Source: Rhynchopus sp. YZ270_cl-10 (lineage: Eukaryota; Euglenozoa; Diplonemea; Diplonemida; Diplonemidae). Taken from it: a stretch of DNA of 64,000 nt. The stretch covers positions 558,001-622,000 of the forward strand of contig OZ037897.1 in the NCBI GenBank assembly GCA_964035575.1, written 5' to 3'. Below the pieces are notes generated by a model. It was not told the origin of the DNA. It worked only from the letters and a program-made list of their open reading frames with translations, and searched no databases. A program made the position numbers and the translations under genes. This document shows, in pieces, positions 39,747 to 48,845 of the stretch (within the stretch, counting starts at the first letter, position 1; every line of letters starts with the position of its first letter).

Positions 39747-40577
39747 AATTTTTTGAAATAAAAAAGTATCCATAAAGTGCGCACACAGGTTGTGCAGCAT
39801 GACTTAAACGAATGCAGGGGACAAAAGAAAAAAAAAAAAGAAAAGAAAGTTAAAGACTAGGGATGTGTAGCATCGTAAAGAAAGAGAGAGAGAAAAAAAA
39901 GCCTTTTTGAAAGATGAACGGAATTGTTCATGAAGTTACAATATTTTCGTTTCAAAAAAGCAATGTTGGAAAGAACGAGAAATGTACCGTGCACATAGCC
40001 TCTACGTACATAGACTGATTTGAAGGGGTTTGCACTTTTTTTTGCAGTTGTAATTTTTTTTGGTTATTTTTTTGGGGAGATCCCAAAGCCTCCCCCATGC
40101 TTAGCGCCCATTTAGTTTAGCATCGAAACACGCAAGGCAATCTTTTTTTTAATACCCAGTTCGTTCGACGCACACAACGAATAAACCAATATATATTCAC
40201 ACACAAAAAAGGAGATGTTCTAAGGGAACTACCCCACACAATGCGTTTCAAACACACTTCACATATTTTTTTTTTTCCTCCATCAAGAGGGGTGCAGCTA
40301 GGAAGATATCTACAACGAATTTGACTTTATTTTTGCTATGGTTTAACCTGGAGTTGTTGTTGGTTTTTTCTTTTGCATTCTATCCATATTCGGAACACAA
40401 AGATAAGCATATTTTTGGTACCGAAAGATGGAAAGCGACCAGCATGCGTTTTCTCTAATCAAAAATAGAGAAAGTTTGGGGAAGATGATCGTTACCGCTG
40501 CAAGATACGAACTATCTTTTTTCAACAATACTAAATTGCACCTCTGATACACATCAAACTGTGACTGTGGTTGTTTG

Positions 40578-40647
40578 ATGCAGGCACACACACCTCCGAC
40601 TGACCCACTGTACGATGCCAGCCATCCGGATGAAAGCACAAAGTACC
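40578..40647 (+). repeat. Family H repeat
   Basis: TGCAGGCACACACACCTCCG, ACTGACCCACTGTACGATG and CCATCCGGATGAAAGC. Confidence 0.75.
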
Positions 40648-40941
40648 CCCGTACCTCTGGAAAAAAAAAACCCCCCCTGTGTATTTGCCTCACTGCACTG
40701 ATGGTGTTCAACAAAGCGAAGAGACATTAAAAAAGAAAGATTAACACACGAACAAGAAGAATCTATTTTGTAACTGTTTTCGTGGGACGCGGTACGCACA
40801 AACGTTGAAGAGGAAAAGAGAAAAATAATGAAAGAAAAAAATCTGAGATGAATGTGTGTCTAGTACACACCCTTCGCTTGCAAAATAAAATATTGCTTCG
40901 CAATTCCTTTTGAAAAAAGAACAAAAAAAAAGTTGAAAGAT

Positions 40942-40993
40942 TATTTCATATACTTTCTTTTCTAAACGAAAAGAAGGCAAAGATAAATATGCC
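40942..40993 (+). repeat. Family C repeat, alternative stem sequence
   Basis: Hairpin 1 is CTTTCTTTTC-TAAAC-GAAAAGAAGG, ten pairs including one wobble. The paired bases differ from those of the 8999 copy on both arms. Confidence 0.75.
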
Positions 40994-41092
40994 TCACATG
41001 CATACACATCTAAAAAAAAGTGAAGTTATTAATGCAGGCATCTCCGACTGACGCACAGCTGGATAAAAAACACATAAAAAAGAGAGGTTGAA

Positions 41093-41135
41093 AGTGCAAA
41101 CGCCTCACCGTTCATCGGCGGACGCAATCACTCAA
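41093..41135 (+). repeat. Family D repeat, partial
   Basis: GTGCAAACGCCTCACCGTTC then ATCGGCGGACGCA. A shorter related piece is at 41528-41562. Confidence 0.65.
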
Positions 41136-41598
41136 AAAAAGTACCCTACGTTTTGGGGGGTGCAGGAGCGGGGAAGGGGGGGAAACAAAACCTTTTGTGT
41201 ATGGTGATGTGTCTCTCGTGCACACACACCACACATACACACTCACACACACACCCTGTTTAAACAAAAGAGCAGAGCGTTTTTAGTGTTTATAATGCGC
41301 CAAAGGGCCCACGAACACTGTGCATGACATCAACAAAATATTCCTTGACAATAAACATGTTGTAGCAAAATGGAGGTTTTTTTAATGGTATTTTACGAAT
41401 TTTTTGATATGGTTGATTTGTGCTCTTGATTTGCTTTGTTTTGTTTTTTTTTTTTTTGCAGGGTTTTTTGCTATTGGTATATTTATAGCAAAAAGGGGGG
41501 TGTGAGGTAATCCCGAGACGTTTAATGTGCAAAAACGACCCTACCGTTCATCGGCGGACGCAGGAACCGCTTCCTCTCATTCTTCTTGACAATTTAAT

Positions 41599-41675
41599 TG
41601 GTGTGGCTGACGACCCCAAAATAGCAGAAAAAGCAGAAAGTAACACAACAATAGCACCCCCTTTCAGCCACACCA
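41599..41675. mobile_element. Family G MITE
   Basis: The inverted ends are TTGGTGTGGCTGA and TCAGCCACACCAA (13 bp). The interior is GACCCCAAAATAGCAGAAA followed by a C-run. Related copies are at 51118 and 54266. Confidence 0.75.
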
Positions 41676-41791
41676 AATTTTGTTTTGTTGTGTCGGAACA
41701 TTGTGTAAACCTCCTCCTCCTTTTCCACACACACAACGCTTTTTTCCTTGGTTCACGTCTAGCCACCAGAAGTTTCCTTTTCCCCAATGGG

Positions 41792-41880
41792 GGGTTTGAA
41801 AATGTTTTTTGTATGTTTTGAAAGTGCTTTGTGCTCTGTTTAATTTTGCTTGATAGTTTTGTAGACGTGGGGTTGGAGAG
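41792..41880 (+). repeat. Family M repeat
   Basis: TTGAAAATGTTTTTTGTATG, AAAGTGCTTTGTGCTCTG and GTAGACGTGGGGTTGG. Confidence 0.75.
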
Positions 41881-42175
41881 CCTTCCTTTTCCCCAAAGGG
41901 GGGAGTCATCACAATTTTTTTTGGGGGTTTTCAGGTTTCGTACCTCTCATCAGAGGGGGGAAAGTAGTGGAAGAAAAAAAAATGAAATAGAAAACGGCAG
42001 GATACCTCAATCAATGAGCAAAACTCTGAAAGATGCAAAACACAAGGAAAAAGGCAAACTTTTTTGAAAAAGAAAAGAAAAGAAAAAAAAAACTGTACCT
42101 CGCTTGGGCACAAGATATCTTTTTTTGAAAAACTACAAAAAATGTAACGCAACTGAACGAATCGGGCAAAAAAAA

Positions 42176-42215
42176 AAGTAAGATAAACTTAAGCTTCGCG
42201 ATATTAAGTCACCTT
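42176..42215 (+). repeat. Family B hairpin repeat, alternative stem sequence
   Basis: AAGATAAACTTAAGCTTCGC then GATATTAAGTCACCTT. Here CTTAA pairs with TTAAG, where other copies have CTAAGC with GCTTAG. Confidence 0.7.
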
Positions 42216-42504
42216 TTTAATGGGTTAGGGGGTGGGCTTTTTTGAAAAGCCTCGCTAAAAAAACACTATTTCTTGTGTTTGGTCTACGTTACGAACGTGT
42301 TCAAACAAACGTCCTAACCCATAACACTAAACGCGAAAACTGCACTAAAAGAACAGAAAACAAGCGAGAGCTGCAATACCCTCTTGAGGGTCATTCCCCA
42401 CCCCCATCCCCTCCCATCTGCTCTGATCTGCTGAACGTACGTTGTACATCAACAGCATTGCGACAAAAGAAAAGATGGTCATTTTTTTTTTTTTTTGATA
42501 AATT

Positions 42505-43057
42505 CAGGGAAATAGCTTGGTTTTCCTCCAAAATCAGGAATTATGCGAAAACGAAATTTTTTTTCCGCCCGGTCGAAAGCGGTCGTTGCGCTTCGCGCAA
42601 GCCTCACTGAGTGGAGAGGCGAAAGGTCAATTTGCGAGATAACCAAAAACGGAATGTAATCCCTTATTACGGAGCTTGGTCTTGCACCTTACGTTCCACT
42701 AACCGTATGGAAAAAAATAAATGGCGCCGCAGGCGAAAAAAAAAATAGGGTACGGTGTAAAAATGCTGGTTTACAACCACACAGTCACTCAACAAACCCT
42801 TTTTTGCGGAGCAAAAAAGGAAAATGGCGCCGCAGGCAAAAAAAAAATAAGGGGTACGGCACATCTGCAAGCGCAGCGAGCGAAAATTTTAAGGTTCCAT
42901 CATTCCAGTCATCTGGGAGATCTGGGAATCCGCGGGCGAGGGCCCCCCAAAAGTGCCCAAAAATCCCCTCTTTTTTTTTTTTTTTTTTTTTTTTTTCCCC
43001 CAAAAAATCCAGAATTATGCGATGTCGCATAATTCGGTATATGGAGCTATTTCCCTG
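42505..43057. mobile_element. Non-autonomous hAT-like element inserted in a family I repeat
   Basis: 553 bp. The ends CAGGGAAATAGCT and AGCTATTTCCCTG are perfect inverted partners. The 8-bp direct repeat GATAAATT flanks it at 42497-42504 and 43058-43065. The right-hand GATAAATT continues as a family I repeat, the original target. The interior has two copies of a GGCGCCGCAGGC plus A-run module (near 42722 and 42825). Confidence 0.9.
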
Positions 43058-43125
43058 GATAAATTGTTGGAGTAGTGTAGTTGCCTCGGGTTGTGTTTTG
43101 CCACAGTTGTGCAATCTCCACTGTC
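43058..43125 (+). repeat. Family I repeat, target of the hAT-like insertion
   Basis: GATAAATTGTTGGAGTAGTG, TAGTTGCCTCGGG and TTGTGCAATCTCCAC. Confidence 0.7.
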
Positions 43126-43364
43126 TTTTTTTGTCAGACAATCCTACACCTCACCGTGCCAAATCATCTGGAGGAAACGCAAATTATGTAAATTACAAAA
43201 CAAAAAGAGGGAGTACATTTGTACTAAATGGGGAACTGGCCAAATCCGGAGGGGATGAGAATGTGGATGTGGGGCAAAACATCCGGTCAGGTTTAAAGCC
43301 ATGTTTAAACCTTGCGATTTATACCCGGAACTCTACATTCTTTAAAAAATGTCACCAAAAAAGA

Positions 43365-43410
43365 AAAGTTAATAAGATGGCCCTAAGCCTCTCTGTGCTT
43401 AGTCACCTTG
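43365..43410 (+). repeat. Family B hairpin repeat
   Basis: AATAAGATGGCCCTAAGCCT then CTCTGTGCTTAGTCACCTT. Confidence 0.75.
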
Positions 43411-43646
43411 ATCACATAAAAAGTCGGGGTCAGAGACAGCTGCGTCCCTAAGTTGATATTGGCGCCATAACCTCCTCTCACCACCCTCCTCCTCCACCTC
43501 ACCAATTCAACCTCAAAACAATGAAAAACACTAAGAGGGAGGGGACATAATGGTTCTTTTGTAGTTAACACACACACACACCGTCCCCCCTCCTTTTGGG
43601 GGGAAAGAAACAAACGGACCTTCGTGCACATACATTCGTAAAAATT

Positions 43647-43706
43647 GTTTCATGTACCAACTATTCTACTGAATAGAAGGTATAATATGGTGCACTAAAT
43701 GTACCC
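43647..43706 (+). repeat. Family C repeat
   Basis: TTTCATGTACCAACTATTCT, ACTGAATAGAAGGTATAA and GGTGCACTAAATGTACCC. Confidence 0.8.
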
Positions 43707-43844
43707 TAAAAATAATATTATTGCATGATGACCCTGAACCTTTGCAATCCGAGTCACATTAAACCTTCTCCCGATTATAACCGTACAACCTTCCCCCCTA
43801 CCCCCCAATGACGTTCGACAGAGACGTGAGACACATAAAATGAG

Positions 43845-43950
43845 AGGTTGAAAAAGTGCAAACACCTCACCGTGCATCGGCGGACACAGGGCACTGCTTC
43901 TCTGTGGGGTTATCGAACTCCCTCCCCCAGAGAGCACTTCATTGGGATGC
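43845..43950 (+). repeat. Family D repeat, complete
   Basis: GAAAAAGTGCAAACACCTCA, CATCGGCGGACACAG, GCACTGCTTCTCTGTGGGG, TTATCGAACTCC and CAGAGAGCACTTCATTGGG. The arms TCTCTG and CAGAGA can pair around a GTTCGATAA box read on the minus strand. Confidence 0.75.
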
Positions 43951-43968
43951 ACAACGCAACAAAACGAA

Positions 43969-44035
43969 AGTTGACTTGAAATACAAAGCCCTTCTCGTGA
44001 ACAGTGTACCTTTGGTACAATGACCGGCTGCACCG
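43969..44035 (+). repeat. Family A repeat
   Basis: GTTGACTTGAAATACAAAGC, CCTTCTCGTGAACAG, GTACCTTTGGTAC and ATGACCGGCTGCACCG. Confidence 0.75.
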
Positions 44036-44347
44036 TAGAAAGAAAACTTCAGAAGATGAAATCGTCTGCACACACACACACACAGACAATACACATTAAT
44101 GGGCAATGGTTCGCTCTAAATAAACCCACATTTGCTTTCAAAGACGACATCTCTTCCAAATGTTCTACTCTTATAACCCACACCACACCACATCAAAGGG
44201 CCATATTCTGCAAAGGAATTGCCCTCACTAGGCATCCAATCACACCTTATCTTTGCTTTTCAAACACCGTATCATTTTCTTAAGGCGAAGGTCGGCGTTA
44301 AAACCCCTAAAACCTTTCTCTCCCGAATCCCCCCAAATCCCCCATAT

Positions 44348-45424
44348 TCACACCCCCGCCAGCATGGTATACCCGAGGTATATACTGAACGCCTCACACC
44401 CTGTGAGGGGTCCTCTGAACGCGATGTACTGCACCCCCACCTCATCTGGGTGAGGATACACCACAAGACATGGCGCACCAGGGGCGGTCTTTGAGGTGAG
44501 GGTGAGGGTTGCACCTTTGGGGGCTGCGTTGGAGAGGGTGCCTGAGGAGGTGGCTTCCTGGATGGGCTCGGTACTGCCGTGGACACGGGTAAGTGTTGTA
44601 CGCGCTCCACGAGCCGCAGCTTGGCGAAACGTTTTGACACTACCTTCCGGTGAAGTATCAAACCCCAACCTTGCCGCCACACTATCCGCATCTGGTACCG
44701 TAATAGTCCCCGACGTTTTTGGGATTGCAATAAGGGTTGACCCAAAGTTATCATGGTCACTCCTTATATCTGCTGTAGAAGCCCCAGAAAAGACCCCAGC
44801 ACCTTGCGCAAAGACCTTGAATTTAACAAATTGTGGAGATGTCATATCTTCCGGGCCGATGCTGATCATTTGCGCGTTGCCTCCGCTGCTGCAGCAGACC
44901 GCTTCGCTGGTCCAGGAGTGCGCGAGGAAGGATTTGTTGCTGGCAAGCCTCATGACAACTCGGTCTCCCTCGGTTTTGATTGTGGCGGTAACCACTCCGG
45001 CGAGGGGAGGAGGGGCGCGTAGCATGAAATTCCTTTTGTCGTTCGCTTCAAACCATTGAATGGTATCGGGATCGGTTTCGTTGAGGGTAGGAACAGCGAC
45101 CTCGTCGTAGGTAGGAGGTGTGGAAGAAATGGGGTTGTGGTGTGGCTGCCGTGCAGGCGTGCCAGGCACAATGCTTTTCCTCCATGTTCTAACATTTGAT
45201 GTGTTCACCACGTTGTGCACTGCCCACCCCAATTCTATATTAGCATATCCTCGGTCCTGTGTGTTTCGAAGTGCCTCAGCTTTTTCATGTCGTGCCAAAT
45301 CCTGTGCAGACAACGCAGGGATATCACCTTCACCGCTATTCTGTCGTAACGATAATGATTGGACCGACTGTCTTGTTTTCGTTGTTTTATTAGCATCGCC
45401 ATTGGAAGAAGGGACACCCGGCAT
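44348..45424 (-). CDS. Hypothetical protein, 358 residues
   Basis: An intact frame from the ATG at 45424, opening MPGVPSSNGDANKTTKTRQ. The N-terminal 60 residues are polar; SAQDLARHEKAEALRNTQD looks helical. The remainder reads as a mainly beta domain with Val/Thr-rich strands (VVTATIKTEGDRVVMRLASN, FVKFKVFAQGAGVFSG, VVYPHPDEVGVQYIAFRG). No signal peptide or membrane span is seen, and I do not recognise the family. The coding frame is supported by length and by even composition across the chain. Repeat-rich spacers flank it on both sides. Confidence 0.75.
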   Translation of the reverse strand: MPGVPSSNGDANKTTKTRQSVQSLSLRQNSGEGDIPALSAQDLARHEKAEALRNTQDRGYANIELGWAVHNVVNTSNVRTWRKSIVPGTPARQPHHNPISSTPPTYDEVAVPTLNETDPDTIQWFEANDKRNFMLRAPPPLAGVVTATIKTEGDRVVMRLASNKSFLAHSWTSEAVCCSSGGNAQMISIGPEDMTSPQFVKFKVFAQGAGVFSGASTADIRSDHDNFGSTLIAIPKTSGTITVPDADSVAARLGFDTSPEGSVKTFRQAAARGARTTLTRVHGSTEPIQEATSSGTLSNAAPKGATLTLTSKTAPGAPCLVVYPHPDEVGVQYIAFRGPLTGCEAFSIYLGYTMLAGV

Positions 45425-45722
45425 GGTATGGGGGAGGGAAGGCGATCAAAAAAAAAAACCCTCTTTAAAAAGGGATTGAGAAAGTTCTAGAGTTTAAAAC
45501 AGAGAAAAAAAAAAAATATTCTCAAACAATGCGTAGCAGATAGCGCAGATATCAGAGAACTCTGATGAAAGATGTGGAAGGGAGGGGAGGGGAAATGGGG
45601 TGTGTGGGGAAAGGTGCTAAAGATTGCCCCTTTATTTGTACCTTTTTGGAGGGGTGTTTTTTGAGGGGATGGGGGGGTTAAGAAGATAAGAGGATTGGTA
45701 AAAAAAAGAGGAAAGAGAAATT

Positions 45723-45784
45723 TATTTCATATACTTTCTTTTCTAAACGAAAAGAAGGCAAAGAGGGTGCAAAAAAATGTACCC
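45723..45784 (+). repeat. Family C repeat, alternative stems
   Basis: Hairpin 1 is CTTTCTTTTC-TAAAC-GAAAAGAAGG. Hairpin 2 is GGGTGCA-AAAAAA-TGTACCC. The loop sequence changed while the second stem is kept. Confidence 0.8.
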
Positions 45785-45862
45785 TTGCTTTTTTGAAAAA
45801 TTTGATAACGTGTAGACTCCTTTTTTTCTCATGTGAACTCCACGTTTTTAAGAGGAAAGAAA

Positions 45863-45969
45863 AGTTGAAAGTGCAAACACCTCACCCCCCGGGGTCATAG
45901 GCGGACACAGGGCACTGCTTCTCTGTGGGGTTATCGAACTCCCCCCCAGAGAGCACTTCATTGGGATGC
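45863..45969 (+). repeat. Family D repeat, complete
   Basis: GTTGAAAGTGCAAACACCTC, GGCGGACACAGGGCACTG, CTTCTCTGTGGGGTTATCG and CCAGAGAGCACTTCATTG. Confidence 0.75.
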
Positions 45970-46488
45970 TGAAATGTTTTGTTTGCTGAAAAAAATGAAG
46001 GGTTGGGGTAGGAGGAGGAATAGGCTCTTCGAATCACGCTACCTTTTACCACACACGACGTGTGTTGTTAAGTTAGGGCTATGAAAAAGAGGGAGGGGGG
46101 AGGAGGAAAACTGAGAAGATGGAGGTGGTGACTATAGTGAATTGTCAGGTCCCTGAAAAAAGAAGGAAAGAAAAAAAAAAAGGATGAAAAGGTGAACCTT
46201 AAAAGGCTCTCTGTGATTAGTAACCTAAATGGGTTACTACAGGGATTACGCAGCTCCCCCCAAAATAAAAAAAGTACGTGTGGATTTTCAACACGTACAA
46301 TTCTAAGCAAAAACAATTAAAAACCGCGCGCGCTTCGCGCGCGCTCTCCCTTGCAAAGTTGGTTGAGAAGGGCTGTGAAAGTTCGAAGAACTGGAGAAAT
46401 CATCAGTCATGGCCCCCAAATGTTCCTGGCGAAGCCACGGTACGCAACATTTCTTTAAAATCTTGACATAAAATGGCACTTTCGTTGG

Positions 46489-47854
46489 TAACTATATACA
46501 TAGCGCTCCAATTAGACTCTAACTAGATAATTAGAGTCGGCAGTTCGAGTATAATTAGAGTCTTTAAAACTCTAACTGAACTCTAATACTCTAACTGGAC
46601 TCTAATTAGAGTCTAATTAGAGTCCTATAAGAGGGTCAATAAAGAGGGGCACATCAATCAATGCTATAGCCATCAACCCAGGGGTCATAGCTAGTGCAAG
46701 AAATTCGACTTTGTAATCCAGATAGTCTGTTCTCTGCTTGCAGAGAACCAGACACAAGAAAATATTGTTTGTTCCCCCAGAAAACCAGTGCACAATTCAC
46801 ACTCCTTGTGGATGGTTTTGTTGCCTTTTTAGCACAGGAATTTTGGCCCAGGGGCATGCACTTGAAGCATGGCTATTTAGTGTGTATGGGGCAGTGTTGT
46901 TTTGTTATGAATTCTCTTTTGGTATTGTCGATCGCGGGTAGTTGTTCAACGCGAGGCTTGGATCTCTCCTGGGTTCATAAGTAGTATTTCTTCGGCTGAA
47001 ATGAACGTATGCTCGCTATAGATTTCCCGTCAACACAGCCTTTGATACTGGGATTACCCCTTCGACCCCTTAGTGGTAGTTAAATTCGATTGATATTTAC
47101 ATTCCTACAGATGAAAGAACAAGACACCACTTCTGTACCCGCGCATCAACATTTGTAGAAAATTTTGCACCCCAAACACCTTCAATAATGCCCGCCAAAA
47201 GGCGCCCCTTGTTGCTGGGAGTTTCTCATGTTTGATACCTGCACAGCAGGCATTCCTCTGAGTCCAACGCTGCTTGGCCTGTCTGCGGCGTTGCACCGGA
47301 GGTGCACATAGAGTTTTTGCATCGCATTCCCTAATGTATGGGGCACACACACTTGAGGGCATGTGCCACTGCGCGGGTCTGAGTACCTGGGTGCCCATAG
47401 CTGAGAATAAGCCGGGTCCCGAGTCCCGGTACTGGGTACTAGGTACAGTAGGACTAGGACTAGGCCCCCACCCTCCCGCGACCGGGTCCCCGACCCGCTT
47501 TCAGGCGGACCACAGCGCCTTCACATATTGTGTCCCAGTCCGGCTGAGAACTCGGTTCCCCAAGTCTTATTTTCAGCTATGTGGGTATCTGGGCACCTGG
47601 GTCCTACAGAGGAACCTTAGGGGAACCGGTTCCTTACGGCGTTTGCACCTACAAGAAGCCTGTTGTTTTACTCTAATTAGACTATAATTAGAGTGTAGTT
47701 AGAGTCTAATTATGCTCTAACTGCACTCTAATTATAGTCTAATTGAAGAAAAGCGACTCTAATTATACTCTAACTGGACTCTAACTGACTTGGCCCAAAA
47801 TCCCAGACTCTAATTATACCCTAATACTCTAATTAGAGCGCTATGTATATAACT
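46489..47854. mobile_element. 1.37-kb element with TAATTAGAGTC arrays at both ends
   Basis: The ends are inverted partners: TAACTATATACATAGCGCTC on the left, GAGCGCTATGTATATAACTA on the right. Just inside each end is an array of TCTAATTAGAG-type units in both orientations. The element interrupts a larger repeat: pieces with GCGAAGCCACGGTACGCAAC lie on both sides (46428 and 47909). No transposase is visible. A fragment of the same array sits in the cyclophilin intron (54180-54255). Confidence 0.7.
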
Positions 47855-48339
47855 ATGGTCTAGTTCCGTAAATTTTACTTCCATATTTTGCTAAAACGAA
47901 AGTTTCTGGCGAAGCCACGGTACGCAACATTTCTAAAAAATTACGTTTAAAATTTCCTATTATGTCATGGGAAGGGTGTATTGCAATCTAGCGCCGCAGG
48001 CGCACGGTACGCTACTTTTTTTCTTTCGCCATGCTGCATCTTCCTTTTCCGGTAAAATAGAAGAAAATTGTCTCCTACAAATAGAATTTTGTAGGGGGTA
48101 GGTGAGAGGTGGGGGCGGAGCCCCACCCCTCACCTACCCCACCCCAGCCCCAATCCAAAACCCAAATTACCTACGTATGGACACGTATGGACACGTATGG
48201 ATTCTACCTTTTCAAAAACAATTCACGTATGGATTTCCATACGTTCCACACGTGGAGCGTAATCCCTGGGTTACTATGAGCCTCAACCAGTTCGTAGGTC
48301 AAAAGTGATTTGAATCAAAGTAAAAAAAAAAAAGAAAAG

Positions 48340-48415
48340 TGAAGTTGATAGTGCAAAACGCCTCTGGGACGCAGGCACTGACACTCCGCGGGTTATCGAA
48401 CCCCGGAGTGTTGCG
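48340..48415 (+). repeat. Family J repeat
   Basis: GTGAAGTTGATAGTGCAAAA, CGCCTCTGGGACGCAGGCAC and GACACTCCGCGGGTTATCGA. On the minus strand, GGGTTCGATAACCC is followed about 60 bases later by a long T-run. Confidence 0.7.
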
Positions 48416-48489
48416 CTAGAAAAATTCTGACCGCATCCCAGCAAGGATAGATTTCAATATTCCAAACACGGCAACACAATAAAGAAAGA

Positions 48490-48533
48490 AAAGTTTATAA
48501 GATGATCCTAAGCCTCTCATGCTTAGTCACCTT
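48490..48533 (+). repeat. Family B hairpin repeat
   Basis: AAGATGATCCTAAGCCTCTC then ATGCTTAGTCACCTT. Confidence 0.75.
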
Positions 48534-48644
48534 ATCATATTCGTTATCGCACAGCCTCAGCTGCGCTGGCTTCCGCAACTTTGTTGTCAGGGATGATGTC
48601 ATTTCCCAAAAGACTGGATACGGGGCTTTCTACAAAATATAAAG

Positions 48645-48755
48645 TAGAGTTGAAATACAAAGCCCTCTCGTGAACAGTATACCTTTGGTATGACCGGCTG
48701 TACCGTGGGGTGGACTCCCCCCAACCATGCAGTCCTACAATTCATTTCGTTTACA
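48645..48755 (+). repeat. Family A repeat, long copy
   Basis: GAGTTGAAATACAAAGCCCT, CTCGTGAACAGTATACC, GTACCGTGGGGTGGAC and CATGCAGTCCTACAATTC. Confidence 0.8.
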
Positions 48756-48845
48756 TCATCAAAAAAAACCGCAGTCTAAACCATCCCCTGCAACTTGGTC
48801 AGGACCCTTGGGGCTCCTTTCCCCCCTTCTTCTTCTTCATCCATT

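Larger units (their letters stand above)
37907..44347. other. 6.4-kb gene-free region of repeats and MITEs
   Basis: No convincing host gene. It holds K (two copies), A, a TIR element at 38922-39340, E, C (three copies), H, D, M, G, B (two), an hAT-like element at 42505-43057 and an I copy. Between 39800 and 40550 and between 43120 and 43360 the sequence is A/T-rich, with only short homopolymers that I can name. Confidence 0.7.
45425..48845. other. 3.4-kb gene-free region of repeats
   Basis: It holds C (45723), D (45863), a B-like piece near 46189, a composite element around 46400-48050, J (48340), B (48490) and A (48645). The short frames around 47100-47690 lie inside the composite element and show no recognisable protein. 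Confidence 0.7.

Noticed and set aside
46738-47690. Frames of 60-140 codons inside the 1.37-kb element, considered as a transposase
   Set aside because: No DDE-type motif, no consistent codon preference, and frames on both strands are equally short.
48340-48415. A tRNA gene suggested by the T-arm-like GGGTTCGATAACCC
   Set aside because: No acceptor stem, D-arm or anticodon arm can be placed around it; it is treated as a repeat.
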